Assembly: GCF_011075055.1 (NCBI RefSeq)
Contig: NC_058139.1
Location: 18,249,584-18,313,583 of the forward strand
Source of the DNA: Mangifera indica
Taxonomy: Eukaryota > Streptophyta > Magnoliopsida > Sapindales > Anacardiaceae
DNA length: 64,000 nt
Direction: 5' to 3'
The translations under genes were made by a program, and so were the position numbers. Under the pieces are notes generated by a model, which saw only the letters and a program-made list of their open reading frames with translations, did no database searches and had not been told where the DNA came from. The stretch's first letter is position 1. Each line of letters starts with the position of its first letter. Positions 51,057 through 61,744 of this stretch are shown one piece after another.

Positions 51057-51617
51057 TGTAAAGTATGGCTTAAAAGTTGTTAAGGGCAGTTTTGTCTTTG
51101 CTTAACTATGTATGGGTTGTATTTTAGCCTTTAAAGGGGTAATAGTCTTTTGCTGGGTTTTTAACCTAAGTATAAAGTATTATGTTTAGAGAGTTAAGGT
51201 AAGTAGCTTTGTATTTTCTGCCTCTTCTTTTTGGTTTCTCTGTTCTCTGTACAAGGGTCCAGTGCTTTGTGGTTTTAGTCAAGCCAAAGAGAAATCCTTT
51301 GGTTTTCTCTGGTCAAAAGAGTGTCTTGAGTCTAGTGAGAGGCTTGTATTAGTGCTCGGTTTCACGACAAGGTATTGTCATGTGTGGTGTCGATCGGAGG
51401 GTTTGTAAGTCGTATTTGCTTATGCTTAATAGTAAATTCGACTAAAGCCTTATCTCAGCCTTAGATGTAAGGTTTCAAATCAAAACCTAACCAGGTATTT
51501 TTTGTGTTCTTTTCTTGCTAATCTGTTGATGATCTTGCATGTTTTCTTGCGAATCTAGTTTACTGATATTTGTTTCTTGGCTAAAATATTCTTAATAAAA
51601 CTAATCCAAAATTAACA
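51057..51617 (+). repeat. Right LTR of the younger copia (561 bp)
   Basis: It begins TGTAAAGTATGG after a purine-rich stretch and ends in TTAACA just before the TACAC target copy. It aligns with the left LTR with scattered substitutions and small indels. Confidence 0.88.
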
Positions 51618-51679
51618 TACACAAATTGTGTAAAGCACTTTATGAATTGAAAGAGGCTCCACGGGCATGATGCAACAAG

Positions 51680-51725
<46 letters not shown>

Positions 51726-52340
51726 CATATTTTCTACAAAATGAGTTTGAAAGAAGTGATAATGGGTCTGCTCTTTATTTGAAGAAGCAAGGTAATTAAT
51801 GATTGATGATATAATATATATGTGTTCATCTCACTCTTTTGTAGTTGAATTCAAGTCTTATATGATAGGAAGATTCAAAATGTCAGATTTGGGTTTGCTG
51901 CATTATTCTCTTGGGCTTGAGGTAAATTAAGTAGCACAAAGAAAATATATTGGAGATCTTTTAAAGAAATTTAACATGCTTAATTGCAAGATTGCAATAA
52001 CACTAGTGAATGTGAATGAAAAAATTGAAGCTTGAAGATGTTACTAAAAGAGACAATGCAACAAGTTTCAAAAGTTTAGTTAAAGATTCGTTTTATTTAG
52101 TTCATATTAGATCGGATATTTCATTATTTGTTGGTGTGGTTTTAAGATTTATGAATAGCTAATAAAACGATTATGTGTTATGTTGTTGTAACTTTGGACT
52201 ATGAAATTTGGTACACAAGTTTCAAAATTTAAATTGGTTGGCTTTAGATATAATGATTGGGTGGGGTCCTTGGATGATTGAAAAAGTCCTTCGAGATGTT
52301 ACTATAGACAAATTTATATGTCATCAGGCCCCATTGTGAC
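51618..52340 (+). pseudogene. Old Ty1/copia element, piece 2 (RT to RNase H)
   Basis: The reading resumes directly from piece 1 with KLCKALYELKEAPRA. FQNEFERSDNGSALYLKKQG, FKMSDLGLLHYSLGLEV and RKYIGDLLKKFNMLNCK follow, and then RNase H pieces such as LVGF-like and DW(V/A)GSLDD around 52230-52290. Several stops are present. The match fades at about 52340. The next piece is found at 61140, so more than 8 kb has been inserted between them. Confidence 0.8.
51686..51726. repeat. (AC)n(AT)n microsatellite inside the old copia
   Basis: About fourteen AC units are followed by about six AT units. They interrupt the reverse transcriptase reading of the old element. Confidence 0.9.
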
Positions 52341-53639
52341 CAAACATATAATTGTTTTGAGAGATATTGGTACATTTAAACAAATTCTTTGATTACAATT
52401 AACAATATCCTCCAACTTTAATGTTGTAGGCCCTTCAACTTCTTAAATTCTTCCACTTTTACCATTTCAATGCAAAACATATTCTCATGGCTACATATTT
52501 TTAGTTTATTTTTGTTTATGCCCAACTTTTTTTAATCATTAACAATAAGATTTTCTAGATATTTTTAAAATTTTCCCTAATTAAGTATAGCCATTATTGT
52601 CTATTGAAATTAACTTAAGATATAAATTAGGAAAATTATAATAAAAGACCAAAATAAAGGGGGTCTAAGCGAAATTTCCTAAAACAACCAAGTTAAAGCA
52701 AAAATACCCAACATTTGTAAAATGACCAAACTGCCCCTATATATAAACAAGACAAATTTTCATATTTTCCACAGTGAAACTGCCATGGTCACTGTGCAAA
52801 TCCAAAGAAAAAATCGCGCTCTCTGCACTGTCCCACTATCATCCCACTGTCAAGCAAATTTCCAACGATTTTCTTGCTTTCCGATGATTGAAAATGGTCA
52901 AGAAGGTTAGTATATCTTCCGTAATCTTGTTTGAATCAAGTTATTGTTCATATTATAAAGATTTGAGTGAGATTTTACGGTTTGAAACTTTAGGGTTTCG
53001 ATTTTGAACAATGCTTAAAATATTTTGATTCTTGGCTGTTTTTGTTGAATTTGTTGAGGGGTTTTGTGTTATAGCCTATGTAGATTTGATTTGTGTTGAA
53101 ATTGGAGGCCGAAATGACGGATTTTTGGCAAAAAATGCGTCCGAAGCAATCGACAATTCGACCGTGGGAACAGTGGATCCCACGGTCATGAGGAACACTC
53201 CCACTGTCAAGAGACATTGACAGTGGGTTAGGGGGTTAAGTAGTTTTTCTAAAACATTAGGGAGCTAGCTGTCATAAATTAGTCCACTGCGAGCGTTTCT
53301 GAAATTTGCCATTTGACAGTGGGCTACTGCCGTGATTACCGTGGGTTGGGGGGAACATTTACTTTTTTGAAATTGCAGGGGCGGTAATATATTCCAAAAT
53401 TACTGAGGGAGCAAGGGATAAATATTTGACCTGTTTGTAATAAAAATTTTCTCAGGGGGTAAATTGATATTTTTCATATCTAGGGTTTCTCAACGTGTAG
53501 TTTTCAAATTTTATATCCGTTTTTTTTGTTTTAGGGTTTTGCAATATGTAGTTTTCGAAATTGAGATTTAGTTTTTTGATTTTTGTGCCTTTCGGACACA
53601 TTTTACGATGTAATGACCTAATTTCACTCAATATTTCAG

Positions 53640-54540
53640 TTTTTTCGTTTCTAGGATATATCGACTTGTATTTTTGAATTTCAGTTTAATTTTTTTGAAT
53701 TTTGCCATATTATGATATATTGATTCGTATTTTCCAGATTTTTGAACAATTTTTTCTGATTAGTGACATTCTTATGTATTTTAACTGATAGAGTTTGAAT
53801 TTCAATTTTGTTCGTATTTTCCAGATTTTGGAATGATTTTTCGATTGTTACCATTCTAAGGTATTTCAACGTTTAGAATTCAAATTTCAGTTCCGTTTTT
53901 TCGAATTTCACCGTTTTAGGATATATCGACTCGTATTTTGAAGATTTCCAAACGATTTTTTGATTATCGACATTTTAAGGTATTTCAAAGTATAGAATTC
54001 GAATTTCAGTTCCGTTTTTTTCGATTTTCATCCTTTCAGGATATATCGATTCATATTTCCATATTTTTGACTGATTTTTTGACTGTTAACATTCTATGGT
54101 ATTTCAACGTGTAGAATTCGAATTTCATTTTCATTTTTTCAAATTTCACCATTTTCAGATATATTGACTCGTACTTTCTAGATTTTTGAACAATTTTTTG
54201 ATTGTTGACATTCTAGGGTATTTCAACATTTATAATTCGAATTTCAGTTTCATTTTTCAATTTACACTCTTTCAAGATACATCGACTTGTATTTTCCAGA
54301 TTTTCAAACGATTTTTTGATTATTGACCTTTTAGGGTATTTCAACATTTAGAGTTCGAATTTTAGTTCTGTTTTTTTGAATTTCACTGTTTTAGGATATA
54401 TCGACTCGTATTTTAAAGATTTTTGAACGATTTTTCGTTTGTTGACATTCTAGGGTATTTCAACGTATAGAGTTTGAATTTCAGTTTCGTTTTTTTATTT
54501 TCACCATTTTAAGATACTAAAATCTTATTTTTAAAATTTT
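53640..54540. repeat. Left arm: 119-bp tandem repeats
   Basis: The word GGATATATCGACTCGTATTTT, in variants, recurs at about 53919, 54039, 54158, 54276, 54395 and 54512, a spacing of 117-120. Less regular copies lie at 53654 and 53714. Each 119-bp unit has two related halves, one starting GGATATATCGACTCGTA and one starting GGTATTTCAACGTGTAGAAT. It therefore looks like a dimer of a unit of about 59 bp. Confidence 0.85.
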
Positions 54541-54639
54541 GTCATATCCTTTTTGATTGTTTTCTATTTTTCATCTTTTTATGTTTTTTTTCATGAAAAC
54601 ATTTGTTTACATATTTGCTATTTATGAATATCTTACGAA

Positions 54640-57600
54640 TTTTTAAAATTGTTGCAAGATGTTTCTCGCAAAAGGAAACGTATTGAAGGTGAGTTGCGAA
54701 TCCCCGATGAGTCCAGACACTTTCGGACAGATCTGATATGTCATGCACGACGCACCGCATTATCTAGGATTACTTCTACACTGACCCTGAATCAGCTACG
54801 ACTATTTGAGAGGACATGTTTTGGGTATCTCCTTTGTTTACCCGAAACCAAATTCTCTGAGATATTGGTTTATGAATTTATACTATGACAGCTATATCGA
54901 CCCTCTACCAGAGACGAGTTTTGGTTTAGGATTAGCGGGGTTGATGTGAGATTTAGCCTATTTGAGTTTGCTTTGATGATGGGCCTTTCATTTAGCCGAC
55001 GCACTAATATCTCTTCATATATTCCTCGCTCCTCCGGACATAGGATGAGGGATACATACTTTCAAGGTTGTTTGAAGGTGCAGTATCATGACCTAGAACG
55101 TGTTTTCTTGTCGAGGCCATGAGGGATGACGATATTGATGCCGTCAAGATGACCTTACTGTATGTTCTTCACATGGTTTTGTTAGGGAATGATCGACGAA
55201 AGAAGGTGTCTCCAGAATATTTACAGTTGGTTGATCATCTGGACGGGTTTAATTCCTACCTCTAGGGCGTTACTGTGTGGCAGATGACATACGAGTCTAT
55301 GTCACAAGTGAGTGACAGAGTGTGCTCTGGACGAATGCCTGAAATACGTAAATACGACCTCTATGGATTTTCTTTCGCATTTCAGGTTAGTTTTAATTTA
55401 TTGATTATATATATTAATTGACAAAAATATGAATTGATTTATTTAAATCATAAATGATTATATTGCAGTATTAGATATATGAGATTTTGGACATGTTGTA
55501 CGATTGGGTTGACCTTACTGATCTCTATGCATCCCCTCAGATGTTTAGGTGGCATACGCGGGACGTCCGTAATTGGACTCATATAGGTTGTATTTTCACT
55601 GGTGATCCGGTATGTACTCGTTAATTAATCAGTCGATTAATTCATTGAATTTTGTAATTATTTTGACTTATATATCTTCATCATTAGGAGGATGTCACAT
55701 TCCCCTTTCGTCCATCATCGATTGAGGAGGGTTTACCATGGTATGCTAAGATTCACGAGTACACCGATTTATCAGATGCTGATTCCTCCTCATCATCTTT
55801 GGTTCCTCTCGTGACAGGAGACAGGGCTTCTCTAGCCTCAGGACCTTCAGATGTACCTGTCAAGATTTCTGAGACACATGAGGAGCCTATTCAGCCTCTT
55901 GTTATGAAGCAGCCTCTATGTCCCCCTGTAGTTCAGAGCCCATTGACCATAGACCATCTTGGAGTAGAGGATCGTACTACCTATCATGCCACCAAGAAGT
56001 GTCCCCCATCCGTATCACCCAGTATTTTCACATTGGATGCTACATTAGCGCACTGGGGTACTACGATTTTGCTTGAGATTTCGAGTTTTTGCGACGATAT
56101 GTCTTCATAGATGACTTGATTACGTGATGATATGGCTCAATTACAGGATCGTATGACTCGTTTAGAGGACATCGTCACACGTACATGTCCAGCCCCCATC
56201 GTTCAGGTTGTCAAACCACTTCTAATTTATTTCTTATAAAAATTGTATTTCGTTATTATTCTGATAACCATAATTATATTCGTACAGGAGAGGGACGACG
56301 ATCTCGAGATGACCTCCCTCATTGATATCGTAATACCATCCCATCAGCCACATGAGGTCCATATGTAATTTCAAAATTATATTTAATGTTAAATGTTGTT
56401 ATTATATTATAATATTGTTATATATGAAATGTCACTAATTAAGTTATTATTACTATTACCTTAGGGTAGTAGCCAAGAAGGGGCACCGGTTGGCCCTTTT
56501 GTTGCATCACCTATCCGAGCTGAGGTATGTCACTTATCAACAAAAATTTACTTTTATGATTGTTTTGTTATCGATTAATTCATTTTATATATTCGTATAG
56601 GGTCTTCCTCATGACGACCTTTCGATTAGATCTCCGGTTGCTTCAGATCATCCACTTGAGGTATAAAAATTATTGTAGATATTATATTATATATCTACAT
56701 ATCATTTACCATTTTATCCTTTTCATGCATGTTAGGAACCCGCATTGAGATATCATCGATCGAGGGTTCTCCCCGAACACCTTCCCCGAAAGTTGAGGTT
56801 ATGTTTTTTTAAGAAATGTCATTGATCGATTTGTCTTCCCAATTATAATATTTATTTAATGATGTTTTGTCTCTTTTTCAGGACAAGTGACTATGGTTAC
56901 TTGCTGATATTTCGAGCTCAAGCAAAAGGACAGTGGATATTAGTTCACTGGAGGAAGACTTTTAGGAGAATGTTTCTGAGGCCATCCAGATTGAGGTCTC
57001 AAGTATTTAAAATTTGTATATAAATATTCATATATATTGGTCATGAATGAACAAAATTACAATTTTGCAGTCCGTCGAGGGAGCACACATGGTGGACTTG
57101 ACCCTCATTCAGGATTCTCCATCCAAACCTCCTCTTGCATACATGAAAAGGTAACATTAATTGATTAATGTCTAATTGTTACGTAGAATGAAATAACGAA
57201 TTATTAGTTTCTTAGAACTTGCAGATGATTCGTACAACACACGGTCGGATCATCCAGAAGGGTCCACTGAGGGTGAAATGGTAACTCAGGACCATTCTAT
57301 CCACTGTCTCAGAGCGTGAGGAATCTTTCCTCATATGGTACATCAGAGTTGTAGCTTCCGACGCACATGATGTTTACTTCATCAGGTCAAAGTCAAAGGA
57401 CAGTTTTTGGTGCTTGTGGTAGATTTGCGTCAGTGGCTGACCGATGATGTAAGTTGTCTATACTATAAAATTCGATTAAAAGTTTGATATATTTGCCAAT
57501 AACTAACACATTTGAAGTTTTTTATACCATTTTAGCATGTAGATTCCTTTTTGGCTATATTACATCGGCACCAGGATGATCATCGTGCGACTGCCTACAC

Positions 57601-58190
57601 ATTCTTCGAAGGCCATATTGAGATGGCCTGGAAGAGTTGACAGACCACACCATATGAGGAGTTTGAGTTTTCGACCCTTTTCACAAGGATGGTTGAGGCA
57701 GCGTACACCCCGGGGTTATTTTACAAAGCATGGGGGATGATCGATAAGGTATAATATATATGTATTTTCATAACATTTTACGTTGAATTAGTTTATAATC
57801 AATTGTATTTTGTCACTGTTTATAGTTTTACATTCCTATAAACTTCGACTACGCACATTGGGTGGTCGGGGTTATAGATTTTCGTGAGTGGTCGATTACA
57901 GTGTACGATTCGGAGGAATCATACTTGGGGAATATGAGGTGTTTGGAGTAGCGGATGCGACCATACATGGCATTTATACCCTATTATTAGAGGCGACGAG
58001 CTTCTGGATATCTTCTGGGCAGACTCCACGACGTGATCCCCCACGTTATATCGAGCGACGGATGTCCCTCAGCAGGGGGAGGGCTCCGGTGACTGTGACA
58101 TTTTTTTGTTATGATTTTTTGAGTGTTTGGCATTGTCATGGAGTGTCGATTTTCCCCGAGAGTCGTCTACCTCTATGCATCGACGTTTAG
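54640..58190 (+). pseudogene. DUF1985/Ulp1-type cysteine protease gene of the MULE, disrupted
   Basis: Part 1 (54649-55390) has the DUF1985 pattern: LFERTCFGYLLCLPETKFSE, a stop, then DEFWFRISGVDVRFSLFEFA. A frameshift follows near 55120, then AVKMTLLYVLHMVLLGN. The middle is Ser/Pro-rich with several small exons and GT/AG-bounded introns. The 3' part (57540-58190) is the Ulp1 peptidase core: [19 protein letters not shown] with the catalytic His (57856-57858), [10 protein letters not shown] with the catalytic Asp (57907-57909), then a stop, and in another frame SGDCDIF with the catalytic Cys (58094-58096; GDCG is usual). The family removes SUMO-like modifiers. All three catalytic residues remain but are spread over broken frames, so it is not functional as it stands. 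Confidence 0.78.
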
Positions 58191-58389
58191 CGTCGCAGTT
58201 GTATTTTCATTGTATCGAGTAGCTCAGGGGTGTATATTTAGTTAGCTTGTTGTTTATTTATCGTTTTTCATATATTCTTATGTATATATTTATTGTATGT
58301 GCGTATGTGTACGATGTATTTTATCTGTTATTATATATGGATATGTATTTGATTTCATTTTATATGTGATTTGAGTGATGTTACTATCA

Positions 58390-59360
58390 AACATGAGTCA
58401 ATATATCCTAAAATGGTGAAATTAAAAAAAATGAAAATAAAATTCGAATTCTATACATTGAAATACTTTAGAATGTTAACAATAGAAAAATCAGTCGAAA
58501 ATATGAAAATACGAACGATGTATCCTGAAAGGAAGAAAATCAAAAAAATAGAACTAAAATACGAATTCTATACTTTCAAATATCATAAAATGTTAATAAT
58601 CAAAAAATCGTTCGGAAATCTTCAAAATACGAGTCGATATATTCTAAAATAGTGAAATTCAAAAAAAACGAAATTGAAATTCGAATTCTAAACGTTGAAA
58701 TACTCTAGAATGTCAACAATCGAAAAATACGAGTCGATATATCTTAAAACGATGAAATTCGAAAAAATGGAAATGAAATTTGAATTCTATACATTGAAAT
58801 ACTCTAGAATGTTAACAATGGAAAAATCAGTTGAAAATCTGAAAATATGAATCGATATATTCTGAAAGGACGAAAATCGAAAAAATGAAACTAAAATTCG
58901 AATTATATACTTTAAAATACCATAAAATGTCAATAATCAAAAAATCATTCAGAAATCTTCAAAATACGAGTTGATATATCCTAAAACAGTGAAATTCAAA
59001 AAAATGAAACTGAAATTCGAATTCTAAATGTTGAAATACTCTAGAATATCAACAATTGAAAAATCGTTCAAAAATCTGGAAAATATAAATCGATATATTA
59101 TAAAATGACAAAATTTTAAAAAACGAAAATGAAATTCAAATTTTATAAGTTAAAATGTCATAGAATGTAAAAAATCAAAAAATCGTTAGAAAATATGAAA
59201 AAAAAACTCGATTTATCCTAAAACGGCGAAAATCAAAAGAATGAAATTGAAATTCGAACTCAATCAGTTGAAATACATAAGAATGTCACTAATCGAAAAA
59301 TTGTTCGAAAATCTAAAAAATACAAATCGATATATCCTATAAATGAAAAAACCGAAATAT
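58390..59360. repeat. Right arm: 119-bp tandem repeats, inverted relative to the left arm
   Basis: The reverse complement of the left-arm unit recurs about every 118-120 bases. GTCGATATATCCTAAAA-like words lie at about 58401, 58519, 58636, 58735, 58851, 58971, 59089, 59205 and 59328, giving about nine units. Transcribed together, the two arms could fold into a long hairpin around the gene. Confidence 0.85.
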
Positions 59361-59869
59361 TGAGCTGAAATTATGTCATTACATCGTAAAATGTGCCAAA
59401 AGCACAAAAATTGAAAAAACAAATCTTAATTTCGAAAACTACATATTGAAAAACTCTAAAATAGAAAAAACGGATATATAATTTGAAAACTACACGTCGA
59501 GAAACTCTAGGTATGAAAAATATCAATTTAACCCCTGAAAAAATTTCTACTACAAACAAGTCCAATATTTATCCCTTGCCTCTTTAGTAATTTTCTAATC
59601 TATTAGCGCTCCTGCAATTTCAAAAAAGTAACTTTTTCCCCCAACTCAATATTTATTTCCCACGAATAGTCTTTTTCGAGTCGAATTTAGTGAGTAAGGG
59701 GATTTATATATATGAGAGGAGGGTAATTTTGGTATTTTAGAAAAAGCTATGGGCATTTTTGCTTAGAAATAGGAAATTTGGGCATTTTTGCTTAAAAATA
59801 GTGAATTTGGGTATTTTTGCTTAATAGGGGGGTATTTTGGCCATTTTTTTATAATTTCCCTATAAATTA

Positions 59870-61139
59870 ATTGTAAATATTTTATAGAGTAATTAAAACT
59901 AATTTATCATGTATAAAGATGTGTCTTGTCATTTGAGGTATACTTTCTCTTCAATTAGCAATTAAAACTAATATTATGTGTATGATTGGTGGAAAATTTT
60001 AGTTAGTAAAATTAATATGTTTCTATGTTTTGACTTTTGTGTCTTATCCATCTAACTGTTTTTAGAACTGCAAATGCTTGCATGTGAGAGTTTTTACAAT
60101 TCATTAGACAAGTCAAAAACAATAGCTGTTTTTACATATATTTGTGTTGAGCCTATAATTGATGTGTGTTTTATAGTTTTCATTTGATAATTTGAATAAT
60201 GTTATGGTTATAATTGAACTATGTTATTGTTGGGTTTGATAATTTGAAATGATTCATTTTAGTTTTTTCTTTTAATCATCCACTTATAATTTTTTTTTCA
60301 AGTTCTATAATATGAATTGATTAATCATTTTGAACCATATTCAATCATTTCTTGAAGTTTATTACGATTGAAAATTATATATTTTTATTTTTTATTAGTT
60401 AATGTTGTAATTAACTGGTTGGATATATGTTTTGAAGGAACTTAAAATCTCTTGTAATGTTGACATAGTGTAATTTTGTTATTGATAATAATAGATTAAC
60501 ATATATATAAATGTGTATATATATACACACACACACACGTACATTTCATCAATATTTAAAAATGATACAGAAGATTATTAGTGACACTATATATATATAT
60601 ATATATGTGTATAAACATTTCATCAATATTTAAAAATGATATAAAAAATTGTGACTATTATAAATGTGAATATCCTAATAACTTATTGATTAATTTTAAA
60701 AAAAATCTATGACAATTATAATTGCCATTAAAAACAATAATAGTAAGCGAGAAGATATTTTTGAGTTTTTAAAGGTAATTATAAATTTTGATACAAATTA
60801 CAATAGTCTCTATTACAAATGCTACTAAAATGTATTTGAACTAATTTTTTTGAAAAATGTGAATTAAATTTAATGACAATTTAAAATGTCATAAATAATT
60901 ATTACAATATCGTCAAACTTTTAGTAATAATTATTATGTTTCTATGTCGGTATTGAAAATAATTGTCCTTAAAACTTATAACGACACCAAGTTTAACGAC
61001 ATTTGCCTATATACCTGCAAAAATATTAGTAATGTTTATAAATGCCACTAAAATTCATAAAAAATACTTATAAATATTTTGTTTTTGTTGTAGTATGTGT
61101 TTTTTGTTTTGGATCGGAGCTGTCACATTGACTTAAAAT
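59870..61139. other. AT-rich spacer, possible CACTA-type remnant at the right edge
   Basis: No gene is supported. A TA/CA microsatellite lies at about 60513-60538, followed by an (AT)n run at about 60585-60606. From about 60690 to 61097, words such as GCCACTAAAA and AATGTCATAA recur. The stretch ends TTTTTGTTGTAGTATG, whose reverse complement CATACTACAACAAAAA resembles a CACTA-family terminus. The other end was not found. This segment, with the MULE, separates pieces 2 and 3 of the old copia. Confidence 0.4.
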
Positions 61140-61474
61140 AACATGTTACAATAACATTGTATGTTCTAGCTGTATCTTCCTCATGTCAAGTGGTATGACT
61201 AAGGAGACTCCTTGTTGATCTTCATCATAAGCAAGAAGAGGCAACCAAATTTTTTTTTTGTGATAATAAAGTCATAATAGCATTGATTAAGAATCTTGCA
61301 TTCCATGGAACAACTAACACATCAACATTCGTTTTCAATTTTGTGAATTGGTGGCAAAAGGTTTGGTTGTTTCGAAGTTGTGCTATATTCACAAAAGCTC
61401 TTCCATATCATAAGCATGCCTACTTAAGATCAAACCTTGGTGTGTGCAATTTCGAATCAAGGGGAAATGTTTAA
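61140..61474 (+). pseudogene. Old Ty1/copia element, piece 3 (RNase H C-terminus)
   Basis: The translation LYVLAVSSSCQVV, a stop where Trp is expected, then LRRLLVDLHHKQEEATK, CDNKVIIALIKNLAFHGTTN and IFTKALPYHKHAYLRSNLGV match the end of copia RNase H. It follows on from piece 2 after the MULE-containing insertion. Any 3' LTR should lie in 61480-61740, but none could be confirmed because no second copy is present. Confidence 0.8.
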
Positions 61475-61744
61475 GATTAATTCAATGTGACTTAGATTTA
61501 GTGTTTGATATTGCGTTCACTGTCATATTCTTGCTCCGTAAATTTCTGGTTTTTAGTTAGTAAAATTAGTGTCAATAAAATCTTATTGTTGCTGAGATTT
61601 TTTAGTTTTTTCAACATTAGTTGTAAACTTGTTTATAGACATCTAAGTTTTTTTTTTTTTTTTTCAATTTAGTTTACATAACTCTACGACTTTAATTCCT
61701 AGCATTATATTCATAAAATTCATGTATAAATTCAGTCATGTATC

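Larger units (their letters stand above)
46348..51617 (+). mobile_element. Younger Ty1/copia retrotransposon inserted in the old one (5,270 bp)
   Basis: The left LTR (46348-46919) and right LTR (51057-51617) are clearly homologous over their length. The right one starts TGTAAAGTATGG and ends ...TTAACA; the left has TA in place of TG and CA. The insertion duplicated TACAT (46343-46347), seen as TACAC at 51618-51622. Joining across this site restores the host element's K-V-H-K-L-C reading. A TGGTATCAAG primer-binding site lies at 46922-46931, and a purine-rich stretch precedes the right LTR. The gag-protease-integrase-RT-RNase H order identifies copia. The LTRs differ at roughly one base in ten by eye, so it is not recent. 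Confidence 0.92.
52630..59860. mobile_element. 7.2-kb Mutator-like element carrying an Ulp1-type gene, perfect 9-bp target duplication
   Basis: The element is flanked by TATAAATTA at 52621-52629 and 59861-59869 (exact). The left terminus GGAAAATTATAATAAAAGAC and the inverted right terminus GGGAAATTATAAAAAAATGG match, and the AGCAAAAATACCCAA words just inside are shared. Two long arms of 119-bp tandem repeats lie in opposite orientation (53.64-54.54 kb and 58.39-59.36 kb). Between them is one plus-strand multi-exon gene with DUF1985 and Ulp1 C48 peptidase features and no transposase. It is therefore a non-autonomous MULE of the Ulp1-carrying kind known in plants. Confidence 0.88.

Noticed and set aside
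53640..54540. The regularly spaced repeats could be a CRISPR array
   Set aside because: The repeats are contiguous and degenerate with no unique spacers, the genome is a plant, and the arms are inverted copies inside a transposon.
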